This document shows positions 15,677 to 23,600 of a stretch of DNA of 25,773 nucleotides, piece after piece (the stretch's first letter is position 1; each line of letters opens with the position of its first letter). A model generated the notes under the pieces. That model was given only the letters and a program-made list of their open reading frames with translations. It was not told the origin of the DNA and searched no databases. The stretch comes from Yinghuangia elevatio (GTDB lineage: Bacteria; Actinomycetota; Actinomycetes; Streptomycetales; Streptomycetaceae). The translations under genes were made by a program, and so were the position numbers. The stretch is taken from contig NZ_JBEZFP010000131.1 of NCBI RefSeq assembly GCF_040649515.1, forward strand, positions 1-25,773, written 5' to 3'.

Positions 15677-15704
15677 GGGGTGGCTACGGGGGAGGAGCCA
15701 CCCC
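15677..15704. terminator. Second hairpin between the SWIM gene and fadB
   Basis: GGGGTGGCT/AGCCACCCC gives a perfect 9-bp stem with a 10-base loop. It is 38 bases past the fadB stop on the minus strand and directly adjoins the previous hairpin. It probably ends the fadAB transcript. Confidence 0.65.
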
Positions 15705-15742
15705 GGTACTCGGGACCCGGGTACGTGCGCCCGGGCCGTACG

Positions 15743-17857
15743 TCAGACCGAGGCGACGCCCGGGTCGAGGAAGCGCCTGCCGGTGGTCTTCTCGGAGACG
15801 CCGGTGCGGTCCAGGTACGGGGTGATGCCGCCCAGGTGGAACGGCCAGCCCGCGCCGGTGATCATGCACAGGTCGATGTCCTGCGCGGCCTGCACGACGC
15901 CCTCGTCCAGCATGAGCCGGATCTCCTGCGCCAGTGCCGCGAGCGCGCGGTCGCGGACCTGGTCGGAGGTGAGGGGGGTGGAACCGACCTCGAGGAGGGC
16001 GGCGACCTCGGGGTCGACCTCCTGGGTGCCGGAGGCGGTCCAGGTCATGAAGGAGCGCTTGCCGGCCTTCACGACCCGCTCCAGGTTCGGCGAAACGCCG
16101 AAGCGGTCGGGGAACGCGGTGTGGAGCGTGCCGGAGACGTGCGCGGCGATGGCCGGGCCGACGAGTTCCAGGAGCACCATCGGCGACATGGGGAGGCCGA
16201 GGGGTTCGAGGGCCTTGTCGGCGACCTCGATGGGGGTGCCCTCGTCGACCGACGCCAGCACCTCGCCGAGGAAGCGGGTCAGGATGCGGTTGACCACGAA
16301 GGCCGGGGCGTCCTTGACCAGGACGGCGGTCTTCTTCAGCTGCTTGGCGACGCCGAACGCGGTGGCGAGGGAGGCGTCGTCGGTCTGCTCGGCCCGCACG
16401 ACCTCCAGCAGCGGGAGGACCGCGACCGGGTTGAAGAAGTGGAAGCCGACCACGCGCTCGGGGTGGGCGAGCTTCGACGCCATCTCGGTGATCGAGAGGG
16501 ACGAGGTGTTGGTCGCCAGGATGCACTCGGGCGAGACGACGGCCTCGACCTCGGCGAACACCTGCTGCTTGACCGACATCTCCTCGAAGACGGCCTCGAT
16601 GACGAAGTCGGCGTCCGCGAAGGCGTCCTTGGAGAGCGAGCCGGAGATCAGGGCCTTGTAGCGGTTGGCCGAGTCCTGGCTGAGGCGCCCGCGCAGGAGC
16701 TGCTTGTCGAGCTCGTCGTGGACGTACGCCACGCCCTTGTCCACGCGCTCCTGGTCGATGTCGGTCAGCACGACCGGTACGCCGAGGCGGCGCGCGAACA
16801 GGAGGGCGAGCTGCGAGGCCATCAGGCCCGCGCCGACCACGCCGACCTTGGTGACCGGCCGCGCGAGCGCGCGGTCGGGGGCCCCGGCCGGACGCTTGGC
16901 GCGCTTCTGGATCAGGTCGAACGAGTAGAGCCCGGCGCGCAGTTCGTCGCCCATGATGAGGTCCGCGAGGGCCTCGTCCTCGAGGGCGAAGCCGGCATCG
17001 ACGTCGCCGGAGCGCGCGGCGTCGATGATGTCGAGCGCGCGGTACGGCGCGGGGGAGGCGCCGTGCACCTTGGAGTCGGCGAGCGCCCGGCCCGCGGCGA
17101 CCGCCGCGTCCCAGCCCGCGCCGCGGTCGAAGTCGGCGCGCTCCACCACGATTTCGCCCTTGACCACGCGGGCCGTCCAGCGCAGCGACTCGGCGAGGAA
17201 GTCCGCCGGGTCGAGCAGCACGTCCGCGATGCCAAGGTCGAACGCCTTCTTGCCGTTGAGCTGCTTGTTCTGGTTCAGCGCGTTCTCGATGACGACCGAG
17301 ATCGCCTTCTCCGGCCCGACCAGGTTCGGCAGCAGCGTGCAGCCGCCCCACCCGGGCACGAGGCCGAGGAAGCACTCGGGGAGCGAGAGCGCGGGCACGG
17401 CGGACGAGATCGTCCGGTACGTGCACGCGAGGCCGATCTCGACACCGCCGCCCATCGCCGCGCCGTTGTAGAACGCGAAGGTGGGGACGGGGAGGTTGCG
17501 CAGGCGGCGGAACGCGTCGTGGCCGGCGCGGCCGATGGCGAGGGCCTGGTCGCGCTCGCGGATCACGCCGACGCCCTTGAGGTCGGCGCCGACCGCGAAG
17601 ATGAACGGCTTGCCGGTGACACCGGCGGCCACGACGGTGCCGGCCGCGGCCAGCTCCTCGACCTGGTCGAGGGCCGCGCCCAGCTCGGCGAGACCCGCCG
17701 GACCGAACGTGGTCGGCTTCGTGTGGTCGAAGCCGTTGTCCATCGTGATCAGTGCGAACTTGCCCGCGCCGTACGGCAGGTCGAGGACCCGGACGGGGAA
17801 GTGGCTGACGAGTTCGTCCGGGAAAATCTCCTGGGCGAGCTGCTTGAGGTCCGTCAC
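15743..17857 (-). CDS. fadB: Fatty-acid oxidation multifunctional protein: enoyl-CoA hydratase / 3-hydroxyacyl-CoA dehydrogenase
   Basis: This 704-aa protein carries out two beta-oxidation steps. The crotonase domain (about 1-290) has the oxyanion/catalytic segments 'GAAMGGGVEIGLACTYR' and 'LPECFLGLVPGWGG', each with a conserved Glu. The dehydrogenase part has the NAD-binding 'VGVVGAGLMASQLALLFA' (about 335-352), 'ATNTSSLSITEMA' and the catalytic-His segment 'VVGFHFFNPV', then its C-terminal helical domain. The GTG at 17857 overlaps the fadA stop (GTGA), with GGGAGGG just upstream, so the two genes form a coupled operon. The open frame continues upstream to 18772 only as a shadow of fadA. It acts with the thiolase FadA in the cytoplasm. 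Confidence 0.95.
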   Translation of the reverse strand: MTDLKQLAQEIFPDELVSHFPVRVLDLPYGAGKFALITMDNGFDHTKPTTFGPAGLAELGAALDQVEELAAAGTVVAAGVTGKPFIFAVGADLKGVGVIRERDQALAIGRAGHDAFRRLRNLPVPTFAFYNGAAMGGGVEIGLACTYRTISSAVPALSLPECFLGLVPGWGGCTLLPNLVGPEKAISVVIENALNQNKQLNGKKAFDLGIADVLLDPADFLAESLRWTARVVKGEIVVERADFDRGAGWDAAVAAGRALADSKVHGASPAPYRALDIIDAARSGDVDAGFALEDEALADLIMGDELRAGLYSFDLIQKRAKRPAGAPDRALARPVTKVGVVGAGLMASQLALLFARRLGVPVVLTDIDQERVDKGVAYVHDELDKQLLRGRLSQDSANRYKALISGSLSKDAFADADFVIEAVFEEMSVKQQVFAEVEAVVSPECILATNTSSLSITEMASKLAHPERVVGFHFFNPVAVLPLLEVVRAEQTDDASLATAFGVAKQLKKTAVLVKDAPAFVVNRILTRFLGEVLASVDEGTPIEVADKALEPLGLPMSPMVLLELVGPAIAAHVSGTLHTAFPDRFGVSPNLERVVKAGKRSFMTWTASGTQEVDPEVAALLEVGSTPLTSDQVRDRALAALAQEIRLMLDEGVVQAAQDIDLCMITGAGWPFHLGGITPYLDRTGVSEKTTGRRFLDPGVASV

Positions 17858-19056
17858 TTGTCGCCCTCCCAGTGGGGGTTCTCCCAGATGACCGTTCCGC
17901 CCATGCCGAGTCCGATGCACATCGAGGTCAGGCCGTAGCGGACCTCGGGGTGCTCCTCGAACTGGCGCGCGAGCTGCGTCATCAGACGCACGCCCGACGA
18001 GGCGAGGGGGTGGCCGAACGCGATCGCGCCGCCGTACTTGTTGACGCGCGGGTCGTCGTCCGCGATGCCGTAGTGGTCGAGGAACGACAGCACCTGGACG
18101 GCGAACGCCTCGTTCAGCTCGAACAGCCCGATGTCGTCGATCGTCAGACCGGCGCGCTCCAGGGCCTTCTCGGTGGCCGGGACCGGGCCGATGCCCATGA
18201 CCTCCGGCTCGACGCCCGCGAACGCGTACTGCACGAGGCGCATCTTGACCGGCAGGCCGAGTTCGCGCGCGGTCTCCTCGGACGCGATGATCGCGGCGGT
18301 GGCGCCGTCGTTGAGGCCGGCCGCGTTGCCCGCGGTGACCCGGCCGCGCACGCGGAACGGGGTCTTGAGGGCTGCCAGGTCGTCCATCGTGGTGCCCGGG
18401 CGCGGCGGTTCGTCCTCGGTGGCGAGGCCGTAGCCCTTCTCCTGCGAGCGGGTCGCGACGGGGACCAGGTCGGGCTGGATCTTGCCGTCGGCGTACGCCT
18501 TGGCGGCCTTCTCCTGGCTGCCCACCGCGAACGCGTCGGCGCGCTGCTTGGTCAGCTGCGGGTAGCGGTCGTGGATGTTCTCCGCCGTGGAGCCCATGAC
18601 GAGGGCCGACGGGTCGACCAGCTTCTCGGCGATGATCCGCGGGTTCGGGTCGGCGCCCTCGCCCATCGGGTGGCGGCCCATGTGCTCGACGCCGCCCGCG
18701 ATCGCGATGTCCAGCGCGCCGAGGGCGATGCCGCCCGCGACGTTGGTCACGGCGGTCATGGCGCCCGCGCACATGCGGTCGACTGAGTAGCCGGGCACCG
18801 ACTTGGGGAGCCCGGACAGGAGGGCCGTGGTGCGGCCGATGGTCAGACCCTGGTCGCCGATCTGCGTTGTGGCCGCGATGGCCACCTCGTCCACCTTGTC
18901 GCCGGGCAGCTGCGGGTTGCGGCGCAGCAGCTCGCGGATGCAGGCGATGACCAGGTCGTCGGCGCGGGTCTCGTGGTAGATGCCCTTGGGGCCGGCCTTG
19001 CCGAAGGGGGTTCGGACACCGTCGACGAAGACGACGTCCCGGGGGTGACGAGACAC
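17854..19056 (-). CDS. fadA: Acetyl-CoA C-acyltransferase (thiolase)
   Basis: This 400-aa thiolase performs the last step of beta-oxidation, cleaving 3-ketoacyl-CoA with CoA. The acyl-accepting Cys is at about 96 in 'YSVDRMCAGAMTAV'. The other family motifs are 'FELNEAFAVQ', the His of 'GGAIAFGHPLASSG', and the second Cys in 'SMCIGLGMGGTV'. I chose GTG 19056 because AGGAG lies about ten bases upstream and family proteins start with this 'RDVVFVDGVRTPFGKAG' region; a longer GTG start at 19089 would lie too close to the proposed -10. It is the first gene of the fadA-fadB operon. Confidence 0.95.
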   Translation of the reverse strand: MSRHPRDVVFVDGVRTPFGKAGPKGIYHETRADDLVIACIRELLRRNPQLPGDKVDEVAIAATTQIGDQGLTIGRTTALLSGLPKSVPGYSVDRMCAGAMTAVTNVAGGIALGALDIAIAGGVEHMGRHPMGEGADPNPRIIAEKLVDPSALVMGSTAENIHDRYPQLTKQRADAFAVGSQEKAAKAYADGKIQPDLVPVATRSQEKGYGLATEDEPPRPGTTMDDLAALKTPFRVRGRVTAGNAAGLNDGATAAIIASEETARELGLPVKMRLVQYAFAGVEPEVMGIGPVPATEKALERAGLTIDDIGLFELNEAFAVQVLSFLDHYGIADDDPRVNKYGGAIAFGHPLASSGVRLMTQLARQFEEHPEVRYGLTSMCIGLGMGGTVIWENPHWEGDK

Positions 19057-19091
19057 AGTGGCAGCACTCCTCGTGGAAGGGTTACGCACCC

Positions 19092-19107
19092 ATGCTACTC
19101 ACGAGTA
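19092..19107 (-). promoter_or_regulatory. fadAB promoter -10 and overlapping operator palindrome
   Basis: TACTCACGAGTA (19096-19107) has perfect 5-bp arms. On the minus strand a TAGCAT -10-like hexamer (19097-19092) overlaps its edge. A repressor bound here would cover the promoter, as expected of a TetR-type acyl-CoA-responsive regulator of beta-oxidation. The regulator is not in the window and no convincing -35 is visible. Confidence 0.45.
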
Positions 19108-19295
19108 ACCAAAACGCCTAGGGGGTGTTACCGACCGTACGGCGCGCGTCGTGCGCACCGCCTGAGGCGCGCCGATGATCGGTGGGTGGCCGGGCGTGAC
19201 GGTGGCGGGATGTGGTCCGCACGTCATGCGATCGGCGGGCGTTGCCCAAGCTTTACCGGTGTCTGGTGACCCCATGGAGTTGGACTGGCTTCAAT
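19108..19295. other. Non-coding interval between the fadA promoter and efeO control region
   Basis: No gene is seen here; the full gap between fadA and efeO is 333 bp. It contains one 7-bp inverted repeat (GGCGCGC 19141-19147 / GCGCGCC 19167-19173) with a 19-base loop, of unknown significance. The iron-box-like site of efeO follows at 19296. Confidence 0.5.
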
Positions 19296-19314
19296 TCAGC
19301 GGAGCCTTGCCTTA
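19296..19314 (-). promoter_or_regulatory. Iron-box-like site (DmdR/IdeR type) upstream of efeO
   Basis: Read on the minus strand, TAAGGCAAGGCTCCGCTGA matches the actinobacterial iron-box consensus TTAGGTTAGGCTCACCTAA at 13 of 19 positions. It lies between a weak -35 (TTCAAT 19290-19295) and TACTTA (19313-19318), 75 bases before the efeO start. A direct repeat of GCCTTACTT (19309 and 19324) adjoins it. Iron-dependent repression of efeO is likely but inferred. Confidence 0.5.
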
Positions 19315-19389
19315 CTTAGTGTCGCCTTACTTGAGCCTGCCGGATTCCGGGTGTGCGCCCGGGCCGCGGGAATCGACTGGAGTGTCCCC

Positions 19390-20511
19390 ATGCCTGCCCT
19401 CCGCCGTACGTTCGCCGCGATAGCCGGCACTGCTCTTCTGGGTGTTCCGGCGCTCGCCGCGTGCAGCAGCGACTCGGGCGGGGACGCCGTCAAGGTCACC
19501 GCCTCGGACAAGAAGTGCGACGTCGGGAAGACGGACTGGACCGCGGGCAAGAACACCCTCAAGGTCAAGAACACCGGCAACCAGGTCACCGAGGTGTACG
19601 TCTACGCCCAGGGCGACCGCATCATCACCGAGCGGGAGAACATCGGCCCGGGCATCTCGGTCGACATCACCTTCGACATCAAGCCCGGCCAGTACGAGGT
19701 CGCGTGCAAACCCGGCATGAAGGGCGACGGCATCCGGCAGAAGGTCACTGTGGCCGGCGCCGCGGAGGAGAAGCCGCTCGACCCGCGCCTGGCCAAGGCG
19801 GTCGCGGAGTACCGCGCGTACGTGCAGGCCCAGGTCGACGGCGGGCTGCCGGTCCTGGAGCAGTTCGTGGCGGCGGTGAAGGCCGGCGACACCGCGAAGG
19901 CCAAGGAGCTGTACGCGAAGTCCCGCTACGGCTGGGAGAGCATCGAGCCCGTCGCGGAGAGCTTCGGCGACCTCGACCCGAAGATGGACATCCGCGAAGC
20001 CGACCTCGAGGCGGGCCAGGAGTTCACCGGCTGGCACCGCCTGGAGAAGACGCTGTGGACCACCGGGCAGGTCACGCCCGAGGACCACAAGTACGCCGAC
20101 CAGCTCCTCGTCGACTACAAGGACCTTCAGGTCAAGGTCGGCACGGCGGAGATCACCCCGACGACGATGGCCAACGGCGCCAAGGAACTGCTGGACGAGG
20201 TCGCGACCGGCAAGGTGACCGGTGAGGAGGAGGCGTTCAGCCACACCGACCTGGTCGACTTCGAGGGCAACGTGGTCGGCGCGAAGAAGGCGTTCGAACT
20301 CCTCAAGCCGGTCGTCGACGAGAAGGACGCGGAACTGGGCAAGACGCTGTCCGCGGAGTTCGCCGCCATCGAGACGGTGTTGGCCAAGTACAAGCAGGGC
20401 GACGGCTATGTCGCGTACGACACGGTCAACGACGAGCAGCGCAAGGAGCTCTCGGACGCGGTCAACGCGCTCGCCGAGCCGCTGTCCAAGCTCGCCGCCG
20501 CCGTCGCATGA
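19390..20511 (+). CDS. efeO: Iron uptake system component EfeO (cupredoxin + M75 imelysin-like lipoprotein)
   Basis: This 373-aa extracytoplasmic protein of the EfeUOB system is thought to capture iron for the EfeU permease. The signal peptide ends in the lipobox ALAAC (Cys 25). A cupredoxin-like domain (about 30-125, with 'VYAQGDRI' and 'GQYEVACKPGMKGDG') is followed by an M75-type domain (about 135-370). That domain contains the HxxE metal motif in 'GWHRLEKTLW'. ATG 19390 has GGAG at good spacing. The gene is followed by a strong hairpin and efeB on the same strand, and preceded by an iron-box-like site. Confidence 0.95.
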   Translation: MPALRRTFAAIAGTALLGVPALAACSSDSGGDAVKVTASDKKCDVGKTDWTAGKNTLKVKNTGNQVTEVYVYAQGDRIITERENIGPGISVDITFDIKPGQYEVACKPGMKGDGIRQKVTVAGAAEEKPLDPRLAKAVAEYRAYVQAQVDGGLPVLEQFVAAVKAGDTAKAKELYAKSRYGWESIEPVAESFGDLDPKMDIREADLEAGQEFTGWHRLEKTLWTTGQVTPEDHKYADQLLVDYKDLQVKVGTAEITPTTMANGAKELLDEVATGKVTGEEEAFSHTDLVDFEGNVVGAKKAFELLKPVVDEKDAELGKTLSAEFAAIETVLAKYKQGDGYVAYDTVNDEQRKELSDAVNALAEPLSKLAAAVA

Positions 20512-20584
20512 CGGTCCCGGAACACGACTGACGGAACCGGCAGAACAGCCGAAAGCCAGGCGTCCGCCCACGACGACCGGGTCC

Positions 20585-20624
20585 CGGGGACCGTACGCAG
20601 CCGCGATGGCGCGTACGGTCCCCG
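20585..20624 (+). terminator. Hairpin between efeO and efeB
   Basis: A perfect 14-bp stem (20585-20598 with 20611-20624, CGGGGACCGTACGC and its complement) closes a 12-base loop, 74 bases after the efeO stop. It may end or attenuate the efeO transcript so that efeB is made in lower amount, or stabilise the efeO 3' end. Confidence 0.65.
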
Positions 20625-20629
20625 CCCGC

Positions 20630-20649
20630 GTGTCGTGGACGCCCGACAC
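20630..20649 (+). promoter_or_regulatory. Small hairpin beside the efeB ribosome site
   Basis: GTGTCG/CGACAC forms a 6-bp stem with an 8-base loop, ending one base before the GAGGAG ribosome site (20651-20656) of efeB. It could tune translation; no further support is seen. Confidence 0.25.
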
Positions 20650-20662
20650 CGAGGAGCGCACG

Positions 20663-22021
20663 ATGACGACCGCCAACCCGGACGACCAGGACGCGGTGAC
20701 GCGCGGTGACGAGGAGGGCGGCCCGGACCACGCGCACGACGCGGACGGCACCCCCGAGTCGGCCGAGAGCCCGGAGGCCCCCGCCCCCGGCGTGAGCCGT
20801 CGGGCGCTGATCGGCTGGAGCGGCGGCGCACTCGCCGTCGGGGCGGCCGCGGCGGGCGGGGTCGCCGCCGCGGTCACCGCGTCCGACGAGGACGCCGCGC
20901 CGCGCGTCGCCGCCGAGTCCGTGCCGTTCGAGGGCGCCCACCAGGCCGGCATCGCCACCCCGGTCCAGGACCGGCTGCACTTCGTGGCGTTCGACGTCCT
21001 CACCGACGACCGCGCGAAGCTCGTCCGGCTGCTCCGGCAATGGACGGCCGCCGCACGGGCGATGACGCAGGGTCAGGCGGTCGGCACCGGCGCGGTGGAC
21101 GGCATCCCGGAGGCTCCGCCGGACGACACCGGCGAGGCACTCGGCCTGCCCGCCGCCAACCTCACACTGACGATCGGGTTCGGACCGGGCCTGTTCGTGA
21201 AGGACGACAAGGACCGCTTCGGCATCGCCGCGCGGCGGCCCGTGGCCCTCGCCGACCTGCCGCCGTTCCCCGGGGACAACCTCGACCCGGCCCGCTCGGG
21301 CGGCGACATCTGCGTGCAGGCGTGCGCCGACGACCCCCAGGTGGCCGTCCACGCCATCCGCAACCTCGCCCGCATCGGGTTCGGCACGGTCGCGGTGCGC
21401 TGGTCCCAACTGGGCTTCGGCAAGACGTCCTCGACGACACCCGACGCGCAGACACCGCGCAACCTCTTCGGGTTCAAGGACGGCACCCGCAACATCGCCG
21501 GCACCGAGACCGACCGCCTCGACCGGCATGTGTGGGCCGCGGCCGGGGACGGTTCGGACTGGATGGCGGGCGGCTCGTACCTGGTCGCCCGCCGCATCCG
21601 CATGCACATCGAGACGTGGGACCGCACCCCGCTCGGCGAGCAGGAGGACATCATCGGGCGGAACAAAGGCGAAGGAGCGCCCTTCGGGGCCGTCGCGGAG
21701 CACGACGAGGTGCCGCTCAAGGCACTCAAGGAAGACGCGCACGTACGGCTGTCGCACCCGGACAGCAACGACGGTGTGACGATCCTGCGGCGCGGCTACT
21801 CGTTCGTGGACGGCTCGGACGGGCTCGGCCGCCTGGACGCGGGGCTGTTCTTCCTCGCTTACCAGCGCGACCCGAGGAGCGGGTTCATCCCGCTCCAGCA
21901 GCGCCTGGCGGCACGCGACGCGCTCAACGAGTACATCCAGCACGTCGGTTCGGCGCTGTTCGCGTGCCCGCCGGGCGTCCAGGGACCGGACGACTACTGG
22001 GGGCGCACGCTGTTCGGCTGA
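20663..22021 (+). CDS. efeB: Iron uptake deferrochelatase / Dyp-type peroxidase EfeB
   Basis: This 452-aa haem protein of the Dyp-peroxidase family is the periplasm-side partner of EfeO and EfeU. An Asp/Glu-rich leader precedes a Tat signal ('SRRALIGWSGG', RR at 46-47, then a hydrophobic core to about 70). The family motif GFKDGT is at about 270-275 and the proximal haem-ligand His at about 315 in 'RMHIETWDR'; 'LRRGYSF' follows. ATG 20663 has GAGGAG six bases upstream. The last 28 bp overlap the 3' end of the convergent efeU. The Tat signal implies that haem is loaded before export. Confidence 0.96.
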   Translation: MTTANPDDQDAVTRGDEEGGPDHAHDADGTPESAESPEAPAPGVSRRALIGWSGGALAVGAAAAGGVAAAVTASDEDAAPRVAAESVPFEGAHQAGIATPVQDRLHFVAFDVLTDDRAKLVRLLRQWTAAARAMTQGQAVGTGAVDGIPEAPPDDTGEALGLPAANLTLTIGFGPGLFVKDDKDRFGIAARRPVALADLPPFPGDNLDPARSGGDICVQACADDPQVAVHAIRNLARIGFGTVAVRWSQLGFGKTSSTTPDAQTPRNLFGFKDGTRNIAGTETDRLDRHVWAAAGDGSDWMAGGSYLVARRIRMHIETWDRTPLGEQEDIIGRNKGEGAPFGAVAEHDEVPLKALKEDAHVRLSHPDSNDGVTILRRGYSFVDGSDGLGRLDAGLFFLAYQRDPRSGFIPLQQRLAARDALNEYIQHVGSALFACPPGVQGPDDYWGRTLFG

Positions 22022-22923
22022 ACCGGTCCGGCCGACGCCGACGCCGACGCCGACGCCGGGGCCGGGGTGGCCGCGGTCGCCGGGGCCGCGCCGACCCGGG
22101 AACCGCGCCCGCCGAGTCGGCCGCCCAGTCGCCCGCCGAACAGGAAGAGCGCCATCACCGGCACGAGATACGCCGTCCAGACGACGCACTGAGCGACCGT
22201 CGGATTCGGCTGGAAGTTGAAGATGCCCTTGAGCAGGGTGCCGTACCAGCTGCCGGGCTCGATGGTCTCGGAGATGTCGAACGCCCGGTTGTTCAGCCCC
22301 GGCAGGAAGTCCGCCTCCTGGAGGTCGTGCACGCCGTACGCCAGCACGCCCGCCGCGACCACGATCAGCGCGCCGCCGGTCCAGGTGAAGAACTTGGCGA
22401 GGTTGATGCGTACCGCGCCCTTGTAGAAGAAGTACGCGAGCACGACCGCCGACGCGATGCCGAGGGCGACGCCGATCAGCGGGTCGCTGCCGTCGCCCGT
22501 GGCGCGTACCGCGGTCCACACGAACAGCGCGGTCTCCAGGCCCTCGCGGCCCACCGCGAGGAAGGCCGTGAGCACCAGCGCACCGGTGCCCATGGCAAGC
22601 GCCGCGTCGAGCTTGCCGTGCAGGTCGGCCTTCAGGTGCCGGGCGGTGCGACGCATCCAGAACACCATCCACGTCACGAGCGCGACGGCGAGGATGGAGA
22701 GGCTGCCGCCGAACAACTCCTGCTGCTCGAACGTCATCTCGGCCGACGTGAACTCCAGCAGCGCCCCGAACCCGAGGCTCAGCGCCACCGCGACCGCCAC
22801 ACCGCCCCAGATGGGCGGCAGCTTGTCCCGGCGCTCGCTCTTCACGAGGTACGCGATCAGAATGCTCACGACCAGCGCGGCTTCAAGGCCTTCACGCAGG
22901 CCTATCAGGTAATTGGCGAACAC
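21994..22923 (-). CDS. efeU: Iron permease EfeU (FTR1 family)
   Basis: This 309-aa membrane protein has seven predicted hydrophobic segments. The two REGLE motifs that bind iron in the FTR1/EfeU family are at 10-14 ('LREGLEAAL') and 126-130 ('VGREGLETAL'). The C-terminal tail is low-complexity, with an Ala-Ser repeat made by four GCCGAC hexamers (22031-22054). The GTG at 22923 has AAGGAG about nine bases upstream. It is encoded opposite to efeO-efeB and overlaps efeB by 28 bp. Its own promoter carries a near-consensus iron box. Confidence 0.95.
   Translation of the reverse strand: MFANYLIGLREGLEAALVVSILIAYLVKSERRDKLPPIWGGVAVAVALSLGFGALLEFTSAEMTFEQQELFGGSLSILAVALVTWMVFWMRRTARHLKADLHGKLDAALAMGTGALVLTAFLAVGREGLETALFVWTAVRATGDGSDPLIGVALGIASAVVLAYFFYKGAVRINLAKFFTWTGGALIVVAAGVLAYGVHDLQEADFLPGLNNRAFDISETIEPGSWYGTLLKGIFNFQPNPTVAQCVVWTAYLVPVMALFLFGGRLGGRLGGRGSRVGAAPATAATPAPASASASASAGPVQPNSVRPQ
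22031..22054. repeat. Four GCCGAC hexamers in the 3' end of efeU
   Basis: Four tandem GCCGAC units encode an Ala-Ser run in the C-terminal tail of EfeU. They start ten bases after the efeB stop. The period is in frame, so copy change would alter only tail length. Confidence 0.8.
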
Positions 22924-22967
22924 CGGGGAGACTCCTTGCCGCGCGGAGCACGGACGAACGGGGGGAA

Positions 22968-22986
22968 TTAGGTAAGGCTCACCAAA
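22968..22986 (+). promoter_or_regulatory. Iron box (DmdR/IdeR type) in the efeU promoter
   Basis: TTAGGTAAGGCTCACCAAA matches the consensus TTAGGTTAGGCTCACCTAA at 17 of 19 positions. It covers the proposed -10 of efeU and lies 45 bases before the efeU start. Repression by an iron-loaded DtxR-family protein is strongly suggested. Confidence 0.8.
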
Positions 22987-23009
22987 GCACCCGGATTGTC
23001 CGGCGTCAA
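22981..23009 (-). promoter_or_regulatory. Promoter of efeU
   Basis: On the minus strand, TTGACG (23009-23004) and TTTGGT (22986-22981) are 17 bases apart. The -10 lies inside the iron box. A short palindrome CCGGATTGTCCGG (22991-23003) fills the spacer. Confidence 0.55.
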
Positions 23010-23600
23010 CGCGGAAGCCTCAGGCGCAGCTTGGGGGTTCGTCAAATCTTGGGAAAGCGCTCCGGGCGCCGGGTCTTGGGGCGCCGGGGTTGGGGTGCGG
23101 ACGACGCGGTGGCGCGCAGGTCGTGAGGAGGGCTATGCGGGCCCCCGTTCCGGGCTCGCGGGCGCCGCGGTCGGCGTGTGAGGCGACGCCGCGGCGACCG
23201 GGGGAGCTGGACCGGGGAGCGGGGCCGCGTGATCGGGGGCGTCGGTCCCCGCGATCGGGCGAGGCGACGGGGGTGCTGGACCGGGGAGCAGGGCCGCGTG
23301 ATCGGGGGCGTCGGTCCCCGCGGCGGGGCAAGGCGACGGAGAGCGGGACGGGTCGCGTGACCCCCGGGCTTCGGTCCGGTCGGCCGGTGCAGGCGGTCGG
23401 TGTGCGCGGCCGGTCGCGCGGTCAGATGTCGCGCAGGCGCAGGCGCAGGCAAGCGCAGACGCGCGGTCGGGGGTCGACGTCGTCGCGCCGCGGTGTGTTC
23501 CCCTCCGTCGAGACGCTGCCCGGTGATGCCGCGAGCGCCGCGTCCGGACACAGGGGCAGCGCCGCCGGCGTCGGCTTTGCGCTGCCGCGAGGAGGTGCCG
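23010..23600. other. Non-coding interval between efeU and the RNase D gene
   Basis: About 590 bp holds no gene I can support. Open frames on both strands are rich in Arg, Pro and Gly, mirror the repeats and have no recognisable family. The contents are the 69-bp tandem repeat (separate entry) and a short GCGCAG-type repeat at about 23431-23450. Confidence 0.6.
23207..23344. repeat. 69-bp tandem repeat (two copies, degenerate flanks)
   Basis: Two copies (23207-23275 and 23276-23344) share long identical blocks such as CCGCGTGATCGGGGGCGTCG and GGTCCCCGCG. A degenerate third copy seems to follow (about 23345-23395), and a partial one may precede. Each unit holds a small CGGGG/CCCCG inverted repeat. 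The spacing is constant without variable spacers, so it is not a CRISPR. Confidence 0.8.

Noticed and set aside
15684..17426. 580-aa minus-strand open frame inside fadB
   Set aside because: It is an alternative frame of fadB, extremely rich in Arg, Gly and Pro, as expected for shadow frames in high-GC DNA.
20462..22672. 736-aa minus-strand open frame across efeB and efeU
   Set aside because: It is a shadow of efeB and of efeU in other frames, with low-complexity content and no recognisable domain.
23207..23344. CRISPR array
   Set aside because: The repeats are contiguous 69-bp units without variable spacers, and no cas genes are near.
23042..23551. Open frames on both strands of the efeU-rnd interval
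   Set aside because: They only reflect the 69-bp repeat and high GC. Composition is Arg/Pro/Gly-rich, and there is no ribosome site or family similarity that I can recognise.
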